In this document: piece after piece, positions 7,239 through 14,749 of the stretch
Position numbering within the stretch: position 1 is the first letter of the stretch
How the letters are laid out: every line of letters begins with the position of its first letter
From: Hallerella sp964397425
GTDB taxonomy: Bacteria > Fibrobacterota > Fibrobacteria > Fibrobacterales > Fibrobacteraceae
Direction: 5' to 3'
Assembly: GCA_964397425.1 (NCBI GenBank)
Contig: CAYNID010000019.1
Location: 1-23,034 of the forward strand
DNA: 23,034 nucleotides
Position numbers and translations under genes: made by a program
Notes under the pieces: generated by a model
What the model saw: only the letters and a program-made list of their open reading frames with translations
Databases searched by the model: none
Told to the model about the DNA's origin: nothing

Positions 7239-10000
7239 CCTTTCGCCAGTTTTGTGTACATTTCCATCAACAGCGACACGCAGTCGCTTTCAGCCATTTT
7301 TTTGTCAAAGCCATACGCAGCCATCACGGCGGAATCGTTTTGCTGGTGCGCCTTGCGGAGTTCGGGAGGCATGGCGACTTCATCGTAGAGGTCGGCCAGG
7401 GAGCAATCGGGGTAGAGGGCGCGGGCGTCGAGGATGGCCTGGGCGGTTTGCTCAATTTTGGCTTTCTGTTCTTCTGTGGGATTGCACCATGGAAAGTTGT
7501 TGTAGACGATGTCCTTGGAATAACGATAGCGCATCTCTAACCTGCCGCAGACCGTACGCATCCACGCCATGTGAACATTAGAGGTCAAAACGCCGAAATG
7601 ATACAGCGATGCACCGGGAATGATGAACACCAGATCACTACATAGCGTGTCAGGAGTCATAAGTCCCATTGGAACATAGCGACGTCGCTCGGAAGATACC
7701 TTGGGGACGAGCAAATATGTAGTTGTCGGCATGTTCTCCGTTTGAAACCTTGTCGGCATTGCAGCCATTTTTACAGTTGACGCACGTTTACTGGAAGCTC
7801 TGAATTGTTTTACAGCTTCTACACGCTTTAAGCAATTGGGCATTTTGCGCAGTTCATTGGGCGGACAATTGCCCAGCCATAAGCAATAGCGTGGCTGCCT
7901 GTTGATGAACTCCTGAGAACCATACCAAGGCTTAAACCATTTCTCTGCCGATGGTTCGAGCCTCAAAAAATCCATCATTTCTTCACGAGTGAAAAGGTAA
8001 TTACCATTATCGATCGGTTGATTTCCAATCCCAATCTCCGGCACGTCGCAGATGGGTTTGGAGCGGTTATCTACAAACACATCATCGGTATCAACCAAAT
8101 AGCCATTGATGTTGCGGACAATCTGCGGTCTGCCGTCAGTATAGATTACGCGGGGCGCATCATTGGGCGCAAAGCTGAATCCGACTATCACACAATGAAC
8201 GTGCGCCTTAATTGCAGCCTCGCTATCCCAGCGGAACGTGCGATGGGCAAAATCAATATGCACGCCGGCTTCAAACAGCGGTTTCCAGAGTAGCGCAACG
8301 CTTTCGCCCTGTGTGACAGAATTGGTAGACACAAGTGCCGCTCGAATTTCGGTGTCCTTCATCAGGTCAGTGGCTTTCTTGTACCAGCAGCACACATAGT
8401 CCAGATTACCCGCGTTCTTCCAGCCAGCAAACACAGCATTGACATCCGCTTTCTGCTCAGCGCCCATCAGGCGTGCGCCCACAAACGGCGGATTGCCCAT
8501 GATGTAGTCAAGCTTGTCCTTCGGCACAACGCTTTCCCAATCTAAGCGCAGGGCGTTTCCCTCGACAATATTCGCGTAGCTCTTCAACGGCAAAAAGTCG
8601 AGGCTCATCTGCACGATTTCTTCGGTCTCTTTCATCATCTGGCTTTCGGCAATCCACAGGGCGGTTTTCGCCACGGTCACGGCAAAGTCGTTGATTTCCA
8701 CGCCGTAAAACTGCCCGATAGACACCTGGATGGGGCTAAAGTCGCCGTCGCCAAACAAAACCTGCGCTTGGTTCAACTCGCGCAAAACCGCATTTTCCAG
8801 GCGCCGCAAAGAAATATACGTCTCCGTGAGGAAGTTGCCGCTGCCGCACGCCGGGTCCAAAAAGGTAAGCGTCGCCAGCTTCTTTTGAAATTCCTGCAAT
8901 TTGCTTTTGCGGACATTCGCCTGCTTCGCGCCCCTGATCGTTTCAAATTCCGCACGCAACGCGTCAAAAAACAGCGGGTCAATCACCCTGTGGATGTTTT
9001 CTATCGACGTATAATGCATTCCGCCGCTGCGACGCGTGTCGGGATTGAGCGTGCTTTCGAACAACGCGCCAAAAATCGTGGGGCTGATTTGGCTCCAGTC
9101 AAAGTCCGCGCTGGCCTTTTGCAACAGCAATTCGAGGATTTCGTCATTGAAATTCGGAATTTCGATGTTTTCCTCTTTGAAGAGTCCCCCATTCACATAA
9201 GGGAATTCCGAAAGAGCCTTTTCTTCGTAAGGGTCGCGGTCGCAAACGGGCGTGTCGAGGATTTTGAAGAGTTCAATCAAAGCCTTGCGGACATTCTTCG
9301 CTTCAAAATTTTTCAGGTAATCGTGGAACATCCCATGCCTGCCGAAAATATCCGCGTCTTCGGCATAAAGGCAAAAGACCAACCGCACACAGAGCACGTT
9401 CAGGCTCATCAGGCTTTCGGGAGATTCGGGATTCCGGTATTGCTTCAACAAGGCGTTGTACAGCTTCCCGACCAGTTCACCCGCCTGCAAAGAAACATCC
9501 ATTTCTTTCTGGACGTGTTCGTCGCCCTGATTCACCAAAAACTGCAACCGGTAATATTCCGCCGGGAGGTTTTCCAACAAAATCCGTTCCGGTTCGCCGC
9601 CCGGCTTTTCCATGTCGTAAACAAGAAACTCCGCGAAGTTGCAGGTCACAATCCAGCGCGGCCGCTTTGAATACGGGAGTTCCGCGGCATAGCGTTTCGC
9701 CTGTTCAAACGGAGAAAGCAACGTCCCATCCGATTGCCGGATGCCTTTTTGCAAATCTTTCCCCAGGCCTTTTTGTTCAATCAAAACATGAGTCGATGGA
9801 ATAAAGCCGTCGATAAAAGAAGCGTGATCCAACTGGACCGCATCTTCGAACGAGATGTACTCCGCGATGTTTTCAACACCGTAAACGTGTTCGAGCAAAT
9901 CCATCCAGAATTTTTGGGATTCTCCCTTTTCGTAACCCCTGCCTTTCCAGTATTCGGCAAATTTTTTAGCGGCGATTTTCTGTTCTGTAGCGGTCTTCAT
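7235..10000 (-). CDS. MmeI-like type IIL restriction-modification enzyme (nuclease and methyltransferase in one chain)
   Basis: A 921-aa protein, close to the length of MmeI (about 919 aa). The N-terminal nuclease carries a PD-(D/E)xK pattern, FIDGF with D64, ten residues, then EQK (E75, K77). A helical spacer follows (about 150-320). The gamma-class N6-adenine methyltransferase has motif I DPACGSGNF (382-390) and motif IV NPPF (503-506). The target-recognition region is about 600-840, and a C-terminal helical part ends the chain. Family members cut about 20 nt from an asymmetric site and protect the host by methylating one strand. All catalytic motifs are present, so it is probably active. 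The ATG at 10000 follows GGGAGG by 5 nt; a TTG just before it is less well spaced. No partner genes are needed. Its TAG overlaps the cyclase stop in a shared CTAG. Part of the recognition region is more AT-rich than the methyltransferase part. Confidence 0.92.
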   Translation of the reverse strand: MKTATEQKIAAKKFAEYWKGRGYEKGESQKFWMDLLEHVYGVENIAEYISFEDAVQLDHASFIDGFIPSTHVLIEQKGLGKDLQKGIRQSDGTLLSPFEQAKRYAAELPYSKRPRWIVTCNFAEFLVYDMEKPGGEPERILLENLPAEYYRLQFLVNQGDEHVQKEMDVSLQAGELVGKLYNALLKQYRNPESPESLMSLNVLCVRLVFCLYAEDADIFGRHGMFHDYLKNFEAKNVRKALIELFKILDTPVCDRDPYEEKALSEFPYVNGGLFKEENIEIPNFNDEILELLLQKASADFDWSQISPTIFGALFESTLNPDTRRSGGMHYTSIENIHRVIDPLFFDALRAEFETIRGAKQANVRKSKLQEFQKKLATLTFLDPACGSGNFLTETYISLRRLENAVLRELNQAQVLFGDGDFSPIQVSIGQFYGVEINDFAVTVAKTALWIAESQMMKETEEIVQMSLDFLPLKSYANIVEGNALRLDWESVVPKDKLDYIMGNPPFVGARLMGAEQKADVNAVFAGWKNAGNLDYVCCWYKKATDLMKDTEIRAALVSTNSVTQGESVALLWKPLFEAGVHIDFAHRTFRWDSEAAIKAHVHCVIVGFSFAPNDAPRVIYTDGRPQIVRNINGYLVDTDDVFVDNRSKPICDVPEIGIGNQPIDNGNYLFTREEMMDFLRLEPSAEKWFKPWYGSQEFINRQPRYCLWLGNCPPNELRKMPNCLKRVEAVKQFRASSKRASTVKMAAMPTRFQTENMPTTTYLLVPKVSSERRRYVPMGLMTPDTLCSDLVFIIPGASLYHFGVLTSNVHMAWMRTVCGRLEMRYRYSKDIVYNNFPWCNPTEEQKAKIEQTAQAILDARALYPDCSLADLYDEVAMPPELRKAHQQNDSAVMAAYGFDKKMAESDCVSLLMEMYTKLAKG

Positions 10001-10149
10001 CAAGGCCTCCCTTCGCCAAAAGTAAATTTCTTCGCTTCAAAAGACGCGTGGAATCCGCCAAAAGGCAACAAAAAAGGCATCCATTCGGGTTTCTACGCTC
10101 GAAGCTACTCTTTTTGAAAAAAATAGCCCTCCTTTCTCGTCTGTTTTTC

Positions 10150-10303
10150 AGGGTCTAAAGACCGGGCATAAACATCGGAAAAAGAGTTCGGAGCTGATTG
10201 AATCTTGTTAGATCGGGCATAACTACCGAAGGATGCCTTTAACAATATATTCTGTAAATATTTAAAGGGCAATATGGGAACGTCTTTTTTAAGACGTTTT
10301 TTT
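10150..10303 (+). ncRNA. Candidate structured RNA between zapA and the MmeI-like gene
   Basis: This interval holds no convincing gene but has structure. AGACCGGGCATAA (10159-10171) and AGATCGGGCATAA (10210-10222) are near-identical and 51 bp apart. Each includes the 3' arm of a small hairpin (GGTCT/AGACC at 10152-10163; ATCT/AGAT at 10202-10213). The interval ends in an intrinsic terminator that works only on the plus strand, although no plus-strand gene lies upstream. A plus-strand small RNA is the simplest reading. The position beside zapA recalls 6S RNA (ssrS) in proteobacteria, but I cannot fold the sequence into a convincing 6S shape. Strand and 5' end are uncertain. Confidence 0.3.
10279..10303 (+). 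terminator. Plus-strand intrinsic terminator without an upstream gene
   Basis: AACGTCTT, a TTTT loop and AAGACGTT run straight into further T residues, which is perfect for the plus strand. Read on the minus strand the hairpin is followed by CCCATATT, so it is not a good terminator for zapA. Confidence 0.75.
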
Positions 10304-10304
10304 G

Positions 10305-10646
10305 TCACTCCTGTGTCAGATGTGACGCAGATTGCAACTTGGAAAGTTCGGCATCGAGCATGTCGGCAAGAATCCGGGAGACTTTCTGGCTTTCCAGAAA
10401 ATATTCCTTGTAACGGGCGTGGCGACGGCGCATGTCGAACAATTCCGACGTAATGTCCATCGCCATCAGCAGCATTTGCTTGCGCATGTCCATCCGGGCG
10501 TCGGAGCGGACGTGCGCCTGGACTTTTTGCGAAACATAGTCGACAATGGCCGACAGTTCCGCATCGGTCAAATCCGTTTGAATTTGAAAGCGGTCATTGC
10601 CGATTTCGACCCGGGCCGTGTGCAAGGATAAATCTGGAGTGTCCAT
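10305..10646 (-). CDS. zapA: Cell division protein ZapA
   Basis: A 113-aa cytoplasmic protein, close to the usual ZapA length (about 100-110 aa). ZapA binds FtsZ and cross-links its filaments at mid-cell. The N-terminal part (VEIGNDRFQIQTDLTDAELSAIVDYVSQKV) has the family's beta-strand and helix pattern, including the position where many relatives show a YxI core followed by 'L..lA..VD..m'. The C-terminal half (MDITSELFDMRRRH through LDAELSKL) is a coiled-coil dimerisation helix. The gene follows a coiled-coil protein gene by 56 nt on the same strand. A small GTG-start frame that begins at its stop codon (10105-10308) was not accepted as a gene. Confidence 0.85.
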   Translation of the reverse strand: MDTPDLSLHTARVEIGNDRFQIQTDLTDAELSAIVDYVSQKVQAHVRSDARMDMRKQMLLMAMDITSELFDMRRRHARYKEYFLESQKVSRILADMLDAELSKLQSASHLTQE

Positions 10647-10702
10647 TGTCCGCTATCCGTCCTTCATTCCAACGCCAAATGAATCGGTGGCTGCAAACCA
10701 CC

Positions 10703-11245
10703 TCAGTCGAAAAAATCCACTTGCGCCGAGCCTCCCTGCGGCGGATTTGGCTGACGTTCTTCGGCAGGTTCTGCGACCGGGGAAGTTTCCGGCGATTGCA
10801 CCGGAATTTCGGTGCCCAGTTCACTTTCAATTGTCGAAAGGAGATCCTGGAATTTTTCCTGGGCGCTCTGGATTTCCGAGCTCTGCTCGTTCACCACGTT
10901 GTCGAGTTCGGCGAGCTTCGCGTCCTTGCCGGAAAGTTCTTCTTTCAGCGAGCCCAATTCCAATTTGCATTGGGAAAGTTCCGTTTGCAAATCGCCAATC
11001 GCCGCGTCGCGGGAGGCGACTTCCTGCCGGACGTTTTCCAGTTCCGAGGCCCTTTCGTTCAAAGACGTTTTAGACTCTTCGAGTTCGGCTTCCTTTTCCG
11101 CCAGCCGTTTTTGAAGCGCTTCGACTTCTGCCGTTTTTTCGGCGACCGTCCTGTCGGCGGCGGCCTTTTCATTTTTGATTCGACGAAGGGCTTCTAACAT
11201 CGATTCTATCTTTTTGGAAAGCACATCCAGGTTTTCTAAATTCAT
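10703..11245 (-). CDS. Coiled-coil protein, ZapB-like, upstream of zapA
   Basis: A 180-aa soluble protein that is almost entirely coiled coil (about 1-140), with heptads rich in Glu, Lys, Leu and Ala (EKTAEVEALQKRLAEKEAEL). A Pro/Glu-rich tail (about 143-175) ends in QVDFFD. The ATG is supported by AAGGAG seven nt upstream; the longer upstream frame lacks a ribosome site. Its position just before zapA, and the opening MNLENLDVLSKKIESMLEAL, resemble the ZapB/coiled-coil genes that often pair with zapA, so a divisome role is inferred. It is longer than E. coli ZapB (about 80 aa). Coiled-coil similarity alone does not prove orthology. Confidence 0.65.
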   Translation of the reverse strand: MNLENLDVLSKKIESMLEALRRIKNEKAAADRTVAEKTAEVEALQKRLAEKEAELEESKTSLNERASELENVRQEVASRDAAIGDLQTELSQCKLELGSLKEELSGKDAKLAELDNVVNEQSSEIQSAQEKFQDLLSTIESELGTEIPVQSPETSPVAEPAEERQPNPPQGGSAQVDFFD

Positions 11246-11259
11246 TGCAAAACTCCTTT

Positions 11260-11283
11260 GGCACGACACCCCATCGCCGTGCC
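11260..11283 (-). promoter_or_regulatory. Hairpin just upstream of the coiled-coil gene's ribosome site
   Basis: On the minus strand GGCACG (11283-11278) pairs with CGTGCC (11265-11260) across a 12-nt loop. The AAAGGAG ribosome site begins immediately after the stem. This could modulate translation or stabilise the mRNA 5' end. Confidence 0.4.
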
Positions 11284-11304
11284 TTTCAAATATATAAAAT
11301 CCCA

Positions 11305-11338
11305 TTCTCCGGATGCGAAAATTTTTACACCCGGAGAA
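11305..11338. repeat. 8-bp inverted repeat between the TraB-family and coiled-coil genes
   Basis: TTCTCCGG (11305-11312) pairs perfectly with CCGGAGAA (11331-11338) across 18 nt. It lies 17 nt past the TraB-family stop and may act as its terminator, but no strong T-run follows on the minus strand. Confidence 0.45.
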
Positions 11339-11354
11339 AATCTTTTATGGTGAA

Positions 11355-12539
11355 TCAAAACGCCTTGTAAATCCCGACAAGGGCGATTATCTTCCCCACG
11401 ATTGCCGGGAATCCCGGCAGCAAGAAGCACAGAATGACACGCGTCACCCGGTTCTTCCACCAGCGGGAAACTTTCCAGATGTCTTCGGAAACGGTTTCGA
11501 ATTCCGAAACGCGCGGCGGGCGCAAATACACCTGCACGAGCGCGACCAGAAATCCCACCCCGATGAGGGGCGTGAGCCCCGTAAACGGCGCAGCCACCAA
11601 GGCGGTCAAAATCGCAAGCGGATGCGCGCCTGCCACAATCGCGCCGAGCATGGCACCGCCACCGGTGAGCATCGCCCAGTTTAACGTCAACTCGCCCGCT
11701 TTTTCCATTCCGGAACGGTATCCGACAAAAAGAATCGAAAGGATGATGGCCGCGGTGATAGACCAGCCGAGAATTTTGAACATCTTGGACGGCGGCTTGA
11801 TTTCACAAAGGGATTCTTCAGCGGGAAGCGGTTTGTCTTCTTCAATGATTTTGCGGATTCCCGCCACATGCCCCGCGCCGACAACCGCGAGGACCTTTTC
11901 CCCGGAGGCGTTCTTGATCCGGCTCGCCAAATAAGCGTCCCGCTCGTCGATGAGGACCGTTTTCACTTCGGGAAACTCTTTGCCGAATTCCTGCATCATC
12001 GCGCTCAAAGAATCCTGTTCCTTGATTTTGCGCAATTCTTCTTCGCTGACTTCCGTTTTGTCGAAAAGGCTCGCGAAAAGCGATGCTATCAGGGAAAACT
12101 TGCGATACCACGGCGTACAGCTCCACGTCCGGCGAAGGGTCACTTTGATGTCGCGGTCCGCCAAAACGACCGGAATGTTTTCGGCTCGTGCCGTTTGAAC
12201 CGCTCCGTAAAGTTCCGCTCCGGGGCGCACGCCCGTTTGAGCGCCCATCCTTTTTTGATAAGAGCCGAGCACCAGATTCGCCACAAGGGTTCCCAACAGA
12301 CGATCCTTGACGATTTTCCGCAAATCGGTCCGTTTCCAGCTGTCGGGATCATCCAGCGATTTGAGCCTTCCCGCATCCAGTTCCACGCAAACGGTGTCCG
12401 GATGTTCCTGCGCAATCGTTTCGGCGACCAAATCTTTGGACTCGCGGGAAATATGCGCCGTTCCCACCAAGATGAATTCTTTTCCATCCGCGCGGCGGAT
12501 CCGGTAAATATCAGAACTTTCACTCATAGGGCTAAACAT
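11355..12539 (-). CDS. TraB/GumN-family membrane protein
   Basis: A 394-aa protein of the TraB family (named after Enterococcus pheromone shutdown protein; related to TIKI/GumN putative metalloproteases). The soluble N-terminal domain shows the family motifs GTAHIS (26-31), VELD (about 52-55), ADRDIKVTLRRTW (127-139), IDERD (197-201) and GAGH (221-224). The C-terminal third has about four hydrophobic helices (near 257-275, 285-305, 307-338 and 365-390), so it is membrane-bound. Enzyme activity is not established for bacterial members. ATG at 12539 is used here; a second in-frame ATG at 12527 (MSESSD) is equally plausible because neither has a clear free ribosome site. The gene begins right after the acpP terminator. 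Confidence 0.85.
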   Translation of the reverse strand: MFSPMSESSDIYRIRRADGKEFILVGTAHISRESKDLVAETIAQEHPDTVCVELDAGRLKSLDDPDSWKRTDLRKIVKDRLLGTLVANLVLGSYQKRMGAQTGVRPGAELYGAVQTARAENIPVVLADRDIKVTLRRTWSCTPWYRKFSLIASLFASLFDKTEVSEEELRKIKEQDSLSAMMQEFGKEFPEVKTVLIDERDAYLASRIKNASGEKVLAVVGAGHVAGIRKIIEEDKPLPAEESLCEIKPPSKMFKILGWSITAAIILSILFVGYRSGMEKAGELTLNWAMLTGGGAMLGAIVAGAHPLAILTALVAAPFTGLTPLIGVGFLVALVQVYLRPPRVSEFETVSEDIWKVSRWWKNRVTRVILCFLLPGFPAIVGKIIALVGIYKAF

Positions 12540-12541
12540 AG

Positions 12542-12597
12542 AAAAACAGCCCTTTCGTCACGCTGTCTCCGGAGAGAAAAGCTTAACGAACGGGCTG
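12542..12597 (-). terminator. Terminator of the acpP operon, ending at the TraB-family start
   Basis: On the minus strand CAGCCC-g-TTCGT (12597-12586) pairs with ACGAA-a-GGGCTG (12558-12547), one mismatch in 12 positions, followed by five T residues. The 27-nt loop contains a second palindrome, TCTCCGGAGA. The AAAGGG that could serve the next gene as a ribosome site lies inside the 3' arm. Confidence 0.7.
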
Positions 12598-12617
12598 CTT
12601 TAGAACGGCTCGAAAAA

Positions 12618-12863
12618 TTACTTGTTGAGCTTGTTCTGAATGTAGGAAAGGACGTCGGAAACCTTGATGAACTTTTCGGCATCTTCATCGAGGATTTCGA
12701 TATCGAATTCGTCTTCGAGGGCCATGACGAGTTCAACGCGGTCGAGGGAATCGGCACCGAGGTCGTTCACAAAAGAGGCTTCCGGAGTCACATCTTCCGG
12801 TTTGACACCGAGCTTTTCTACGACAACGGCCGTGATTTTCTTGAGAAGTTCTTCTTCAGTCAT
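12618..12863 (-). CDS. acpP: Acyl carrier protein
   Basis: An 81-aa acidic protein that carries growing acyl chains in type II fatty-acid synthesis. GADSLDRVELVMALEDEF contains the Ser39 that takes the 4'-phosphopantetheine arm (DSL motif). Length and four-helix layout match AcpP. The ribosome site GGAG is six nt before the ATG. It is the last gene of the plsX-fabD-fabG-acpP run, 56 nt after fabG, and is followed by a terminator. A fabF gene, often next to acpP, is not present here. Confidence 0.97.
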   Translation of the reverse strand: MTEEELLKKITAVVVEKLGVKPEDVTPEASFVNDLGADSLDRVELVMALEDEFDIEILDEDAEKFIKVSDVLSYIQNKLNK

Positions 12864-12919
12864 TTTTTACTCCATTTGAGGTTTTAAGATAAATTAGAAA
12901 CTTTTTGCAAAATATCAAG

Positions 12920-13660
12920 TCATGCGCCCAATCCGCCGTCAACACCGAGAACCTGTCCGGTGATATAGGCGGCTTCGTCGGACACTAAAAAGGCGACAGC
13001 GTTCGCAACGTCTTTCGTTTGGCCGATTCTTTGCGCAGGAATGGCGTTCTTGTATTTTTCAAGGGCTTCGGGGGCGATTTTCGCGGTCATGTCCGTTTCG
13101 ATGAATCCCGGAGCCACGGCGTTCACCGTGATGCCGCGTGCGGCAAATTCCATGGCATTCGTCTTGGTGAGACCGATGATGCCCGCTTTGGAAGCCGCGT
13201 AATTGGCCTGCCCGGCTTGCGCCCGGATACCGTTGATGCTCGCCATGTTCACAATGCGGCCCGTGCGGCGGCCCATCATGTGGCGCGCGACAGCTCGGGT
13301 GCAGAGGAACGCTGAGCGGAGATTCACGCGGATGACGTCGTCAAAATCCGCATCCTTCATGCGCATCAGAAGACCGTCACGGGTAATGCCCGCATTGTTC
13401 ACCAGAATGTCAATTTGTCCAAACGCGTCGAGAATCGCTTTGAACGTCATCGCGACCTGTTCGGCATCCGAAACGTCACAGGCGAAACTGCGGACTTCCG
13501 TTCCGGATTCCTGCGCAATCTGTTCTGCGACTTCCGGGCGTTCCTTTGTCGAAATGACGGCGACCTTCGCCCCTTGGACAGCAAGCGTTTTCGCAATTTC
13601 AAGCCCGATGCCCCGGGACGCTCCCGTGACAACGGCGACTTTACCTTTTAAATCAATCAT
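12920..13660 (-). CDS. fabG: 3-oxoacyl-[acyl-carrier-protein] reductase
   Basis: A 246-aa short-chain dehydrogenase that reduces 3-oxoacyl-ACP with NADPH in the elongation cycle. It shows the Rossmann motif TGASRGIG (12-19), NNAG (88-91), and catalytic Asn113, Ser141, Tyr154 and Lys158 (YAASK). The C-terminus TGQVLGVDGGLGA is typical of FabG. It starts only 7 nt after the fabD stop, so the two are co-transcribed and probably co-translated. Substrate assignment among SDR proteins is supported by the neighbouring fabD and acpP. Confidence 0.95.
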   Translation of the reverse strand: MIDLKGKVAVVTGASRGIGLEIAKTLAVQGAKVAVISTKERPEVAEQIAQESGTEVRSFACDVSDAEQVAMTFKAILDAFGQIDILVNNAGITRDGLLMRMKDADFDDVIRVNLRSAFLCTRAVARHMMGRRTGRIVNMASINGIRAQAGQANYAASKAGIIGLTKTNAMEFAARGITVNAVAPGFIETDMTAKIAPEALEKYKNAIPAQRIGQTKDVANAVAFLVSDEAAYITGQVLGVDGGLGA

Positions 13661-13667
13661 TGTTACC

Positions 13668-14591
13668 TCAACCCTTAAGCGCCGAAATGGCTTCGACGGA
13701 TTCCACCGCGGCGAACTTCACCGAGCGGTCGATTTTGCGTTCGAGTCCCGAAAGGACGTGTCCAACGCCGACTTCAACGCCACGGGAAACATCCAGTTCG
13801 CGGATGGCGTAACTCATCGACTGGCTCCAGCGCACCGGACTTACCAGCTGACGGACAAGGAGCTCGCGAATTTCCGCACTGGACGAGACGACACTCGCCG
13901 TCACGTTGGCGATGAGCGGCTTTTGCAAATCGTGAAATTCTGTTTTGGCAATCGCTTCGGCAAGGCCCGGCTGGGCGCTTTGCATGAGCGGACTGTGGAA
14001 CGCGCCCGAAACCGAGAGAGGAACAGCCCGGACACCCGACGCACTGCAATTTTCGACCAGGGCGTTGACGGCAGCCACTTCGCCAGAAACGACAATCTGG
14101 CCGGGGCAATTGAAATTCGCCGGGACGACGACTCCGGAGGATTTCACCGCATCGCAAAGTTCCTGGATTTTTTCTTCATCGACACCGATGATTGCCGCCA
14201 TGGCTCCGGGTTGAGTTTTACCCGCTTCGGCCATCAGCGTTCCGCGGAGACGGACGAGCTTCAAGCCGTCTTCGAACGAAAATCCCCCCGCGGCACAAAT
14301 CGCGGAATATTCGCCGAGGGAATGCCCGGCGACAACGTCAAACGGAATGCCTTGAGCCTTGATGGCTTCAAAGACCATCATCGAAGACACAAACAACGCG
14401 GGCTGGGTGTTCGCCGTCATTTTCAGCTCCTCTTCGGGGCCTTCGAACATCACTTTCGAAAGGGAAAATCCCAGAACGTCGTCCGCTTTTTGCAAAAGTT
14501 CTTTCGCCGGGGCAAATTCTTCGGAAAGAGCCTTTCCCATGCCCACGTATTGAGCGCCTTGACCCGGAAATACAAAGATAGTCTTCGACAT
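13668..14591 (-). CDS. fabD: Malonyl-CoA:ACP transacylase
   Basis: A 307-aa enzyme that moves malonyl from CoA to ACP. FVFPGQGAQ (7-14) opens the fold; GHSLGEY (89-95) holds the nucleophile Ser91; Arg116 (LVRLRG) and His199 (GAFHSPLM) complete the expected active site. The ATG follows GGAG by six nt, giving the usual MSKTIFVFPGQG start; the longer frame upstream is intergenic. A 158-nt gap with a terminator-like hairpin separates it from plsX, where fabH would commonly lie. Confidence 0.96.
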   Translation of the reverse strand: MSKTIFVFPGQGAQYVGMGKALSEEFAPAKELLQKADDVLGFSLSKVMFEGPEEELKMTANTQPALFVSSMMVFEAIKAQGIPFDVVAGHSLGEYSAICAAGGFSFEDGLKLVRLRGTLMAEAGKTQPGAMAAIIGVDEEKIQELCDAVKSSGVVVPANFNCPGQIVVSGEVAAVNALVENCSASGVRAVPLSVSGAFHSPLMQSAQPGLAEAIAKTEFHDLQKPLIANVTASVVSSSAEIRELLVRQLVSPVRWSQSMSYAIRELDVSRGVEVGVGHVLSGLERKIDRSVKFAAVESVEAISALKG

Positions 14592-14629
14592 TGTTTTCTC
14601 CAAAATGATAATCTTATTTTGATGCAAGC

Positions 14630-14660
14630 AAAAAACGCCCGAAAGCAAAAGGCTTCGAGC
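14630..14660 (-). terminator. Terminator/attenuator-like hairpin between plsX and fabD
   Basis: On the minus strand GCTCGAAG (14660-14653) pairs with TTTCGGGC (14644-14637) with two wobble pairs and an 8-nt loop, then GTTTTTT. A TATCAT box (about 14608-14613) lies between it and fabD, so fabD-fabG-acpP may have its own promoter. Confidence 0.55.
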
Positions 14661-14749
14661 GCCATGTTAAACATCGATTCAACAAAGTTCCTGTTCTTTC
14701 CCTGCTTTCCGAGATGCGAATCGTCCAAAAGCAGAGAACGGATGGCATA

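Noticed and set aside
8768..9670. 300-codon plus-strand frame opposite the MmeI-like gene
   Set aside because: It is antisense to the methyltransferase and spacer domains with intact motifs; no independent coding evidence.
10117..10275. 6S RNA (ssrS) on the minus strand after zapA
   Set aside because: GCCCT/AGGGC could close a stem and a T-run follows, but I could not build the large central bubble and flanking helices of 6S RNA. Kept only as an unspecified RNA candidate.
10105..10308. 67-codon minus-strand frame downstream of zapA
   Set aside because: It starts with GTG overlapping the zapA stop with the GGAG directly abutting it, contains two hairpins and a repeated motif, and resembles no protein. 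A structured RNA or untranslated region explains it better.
11868..12887. 339-codon plus-strand frame opposite the TraB-family gene and acpP
   Set aside because: It spans two real minus-strand genes and the terminator between them.
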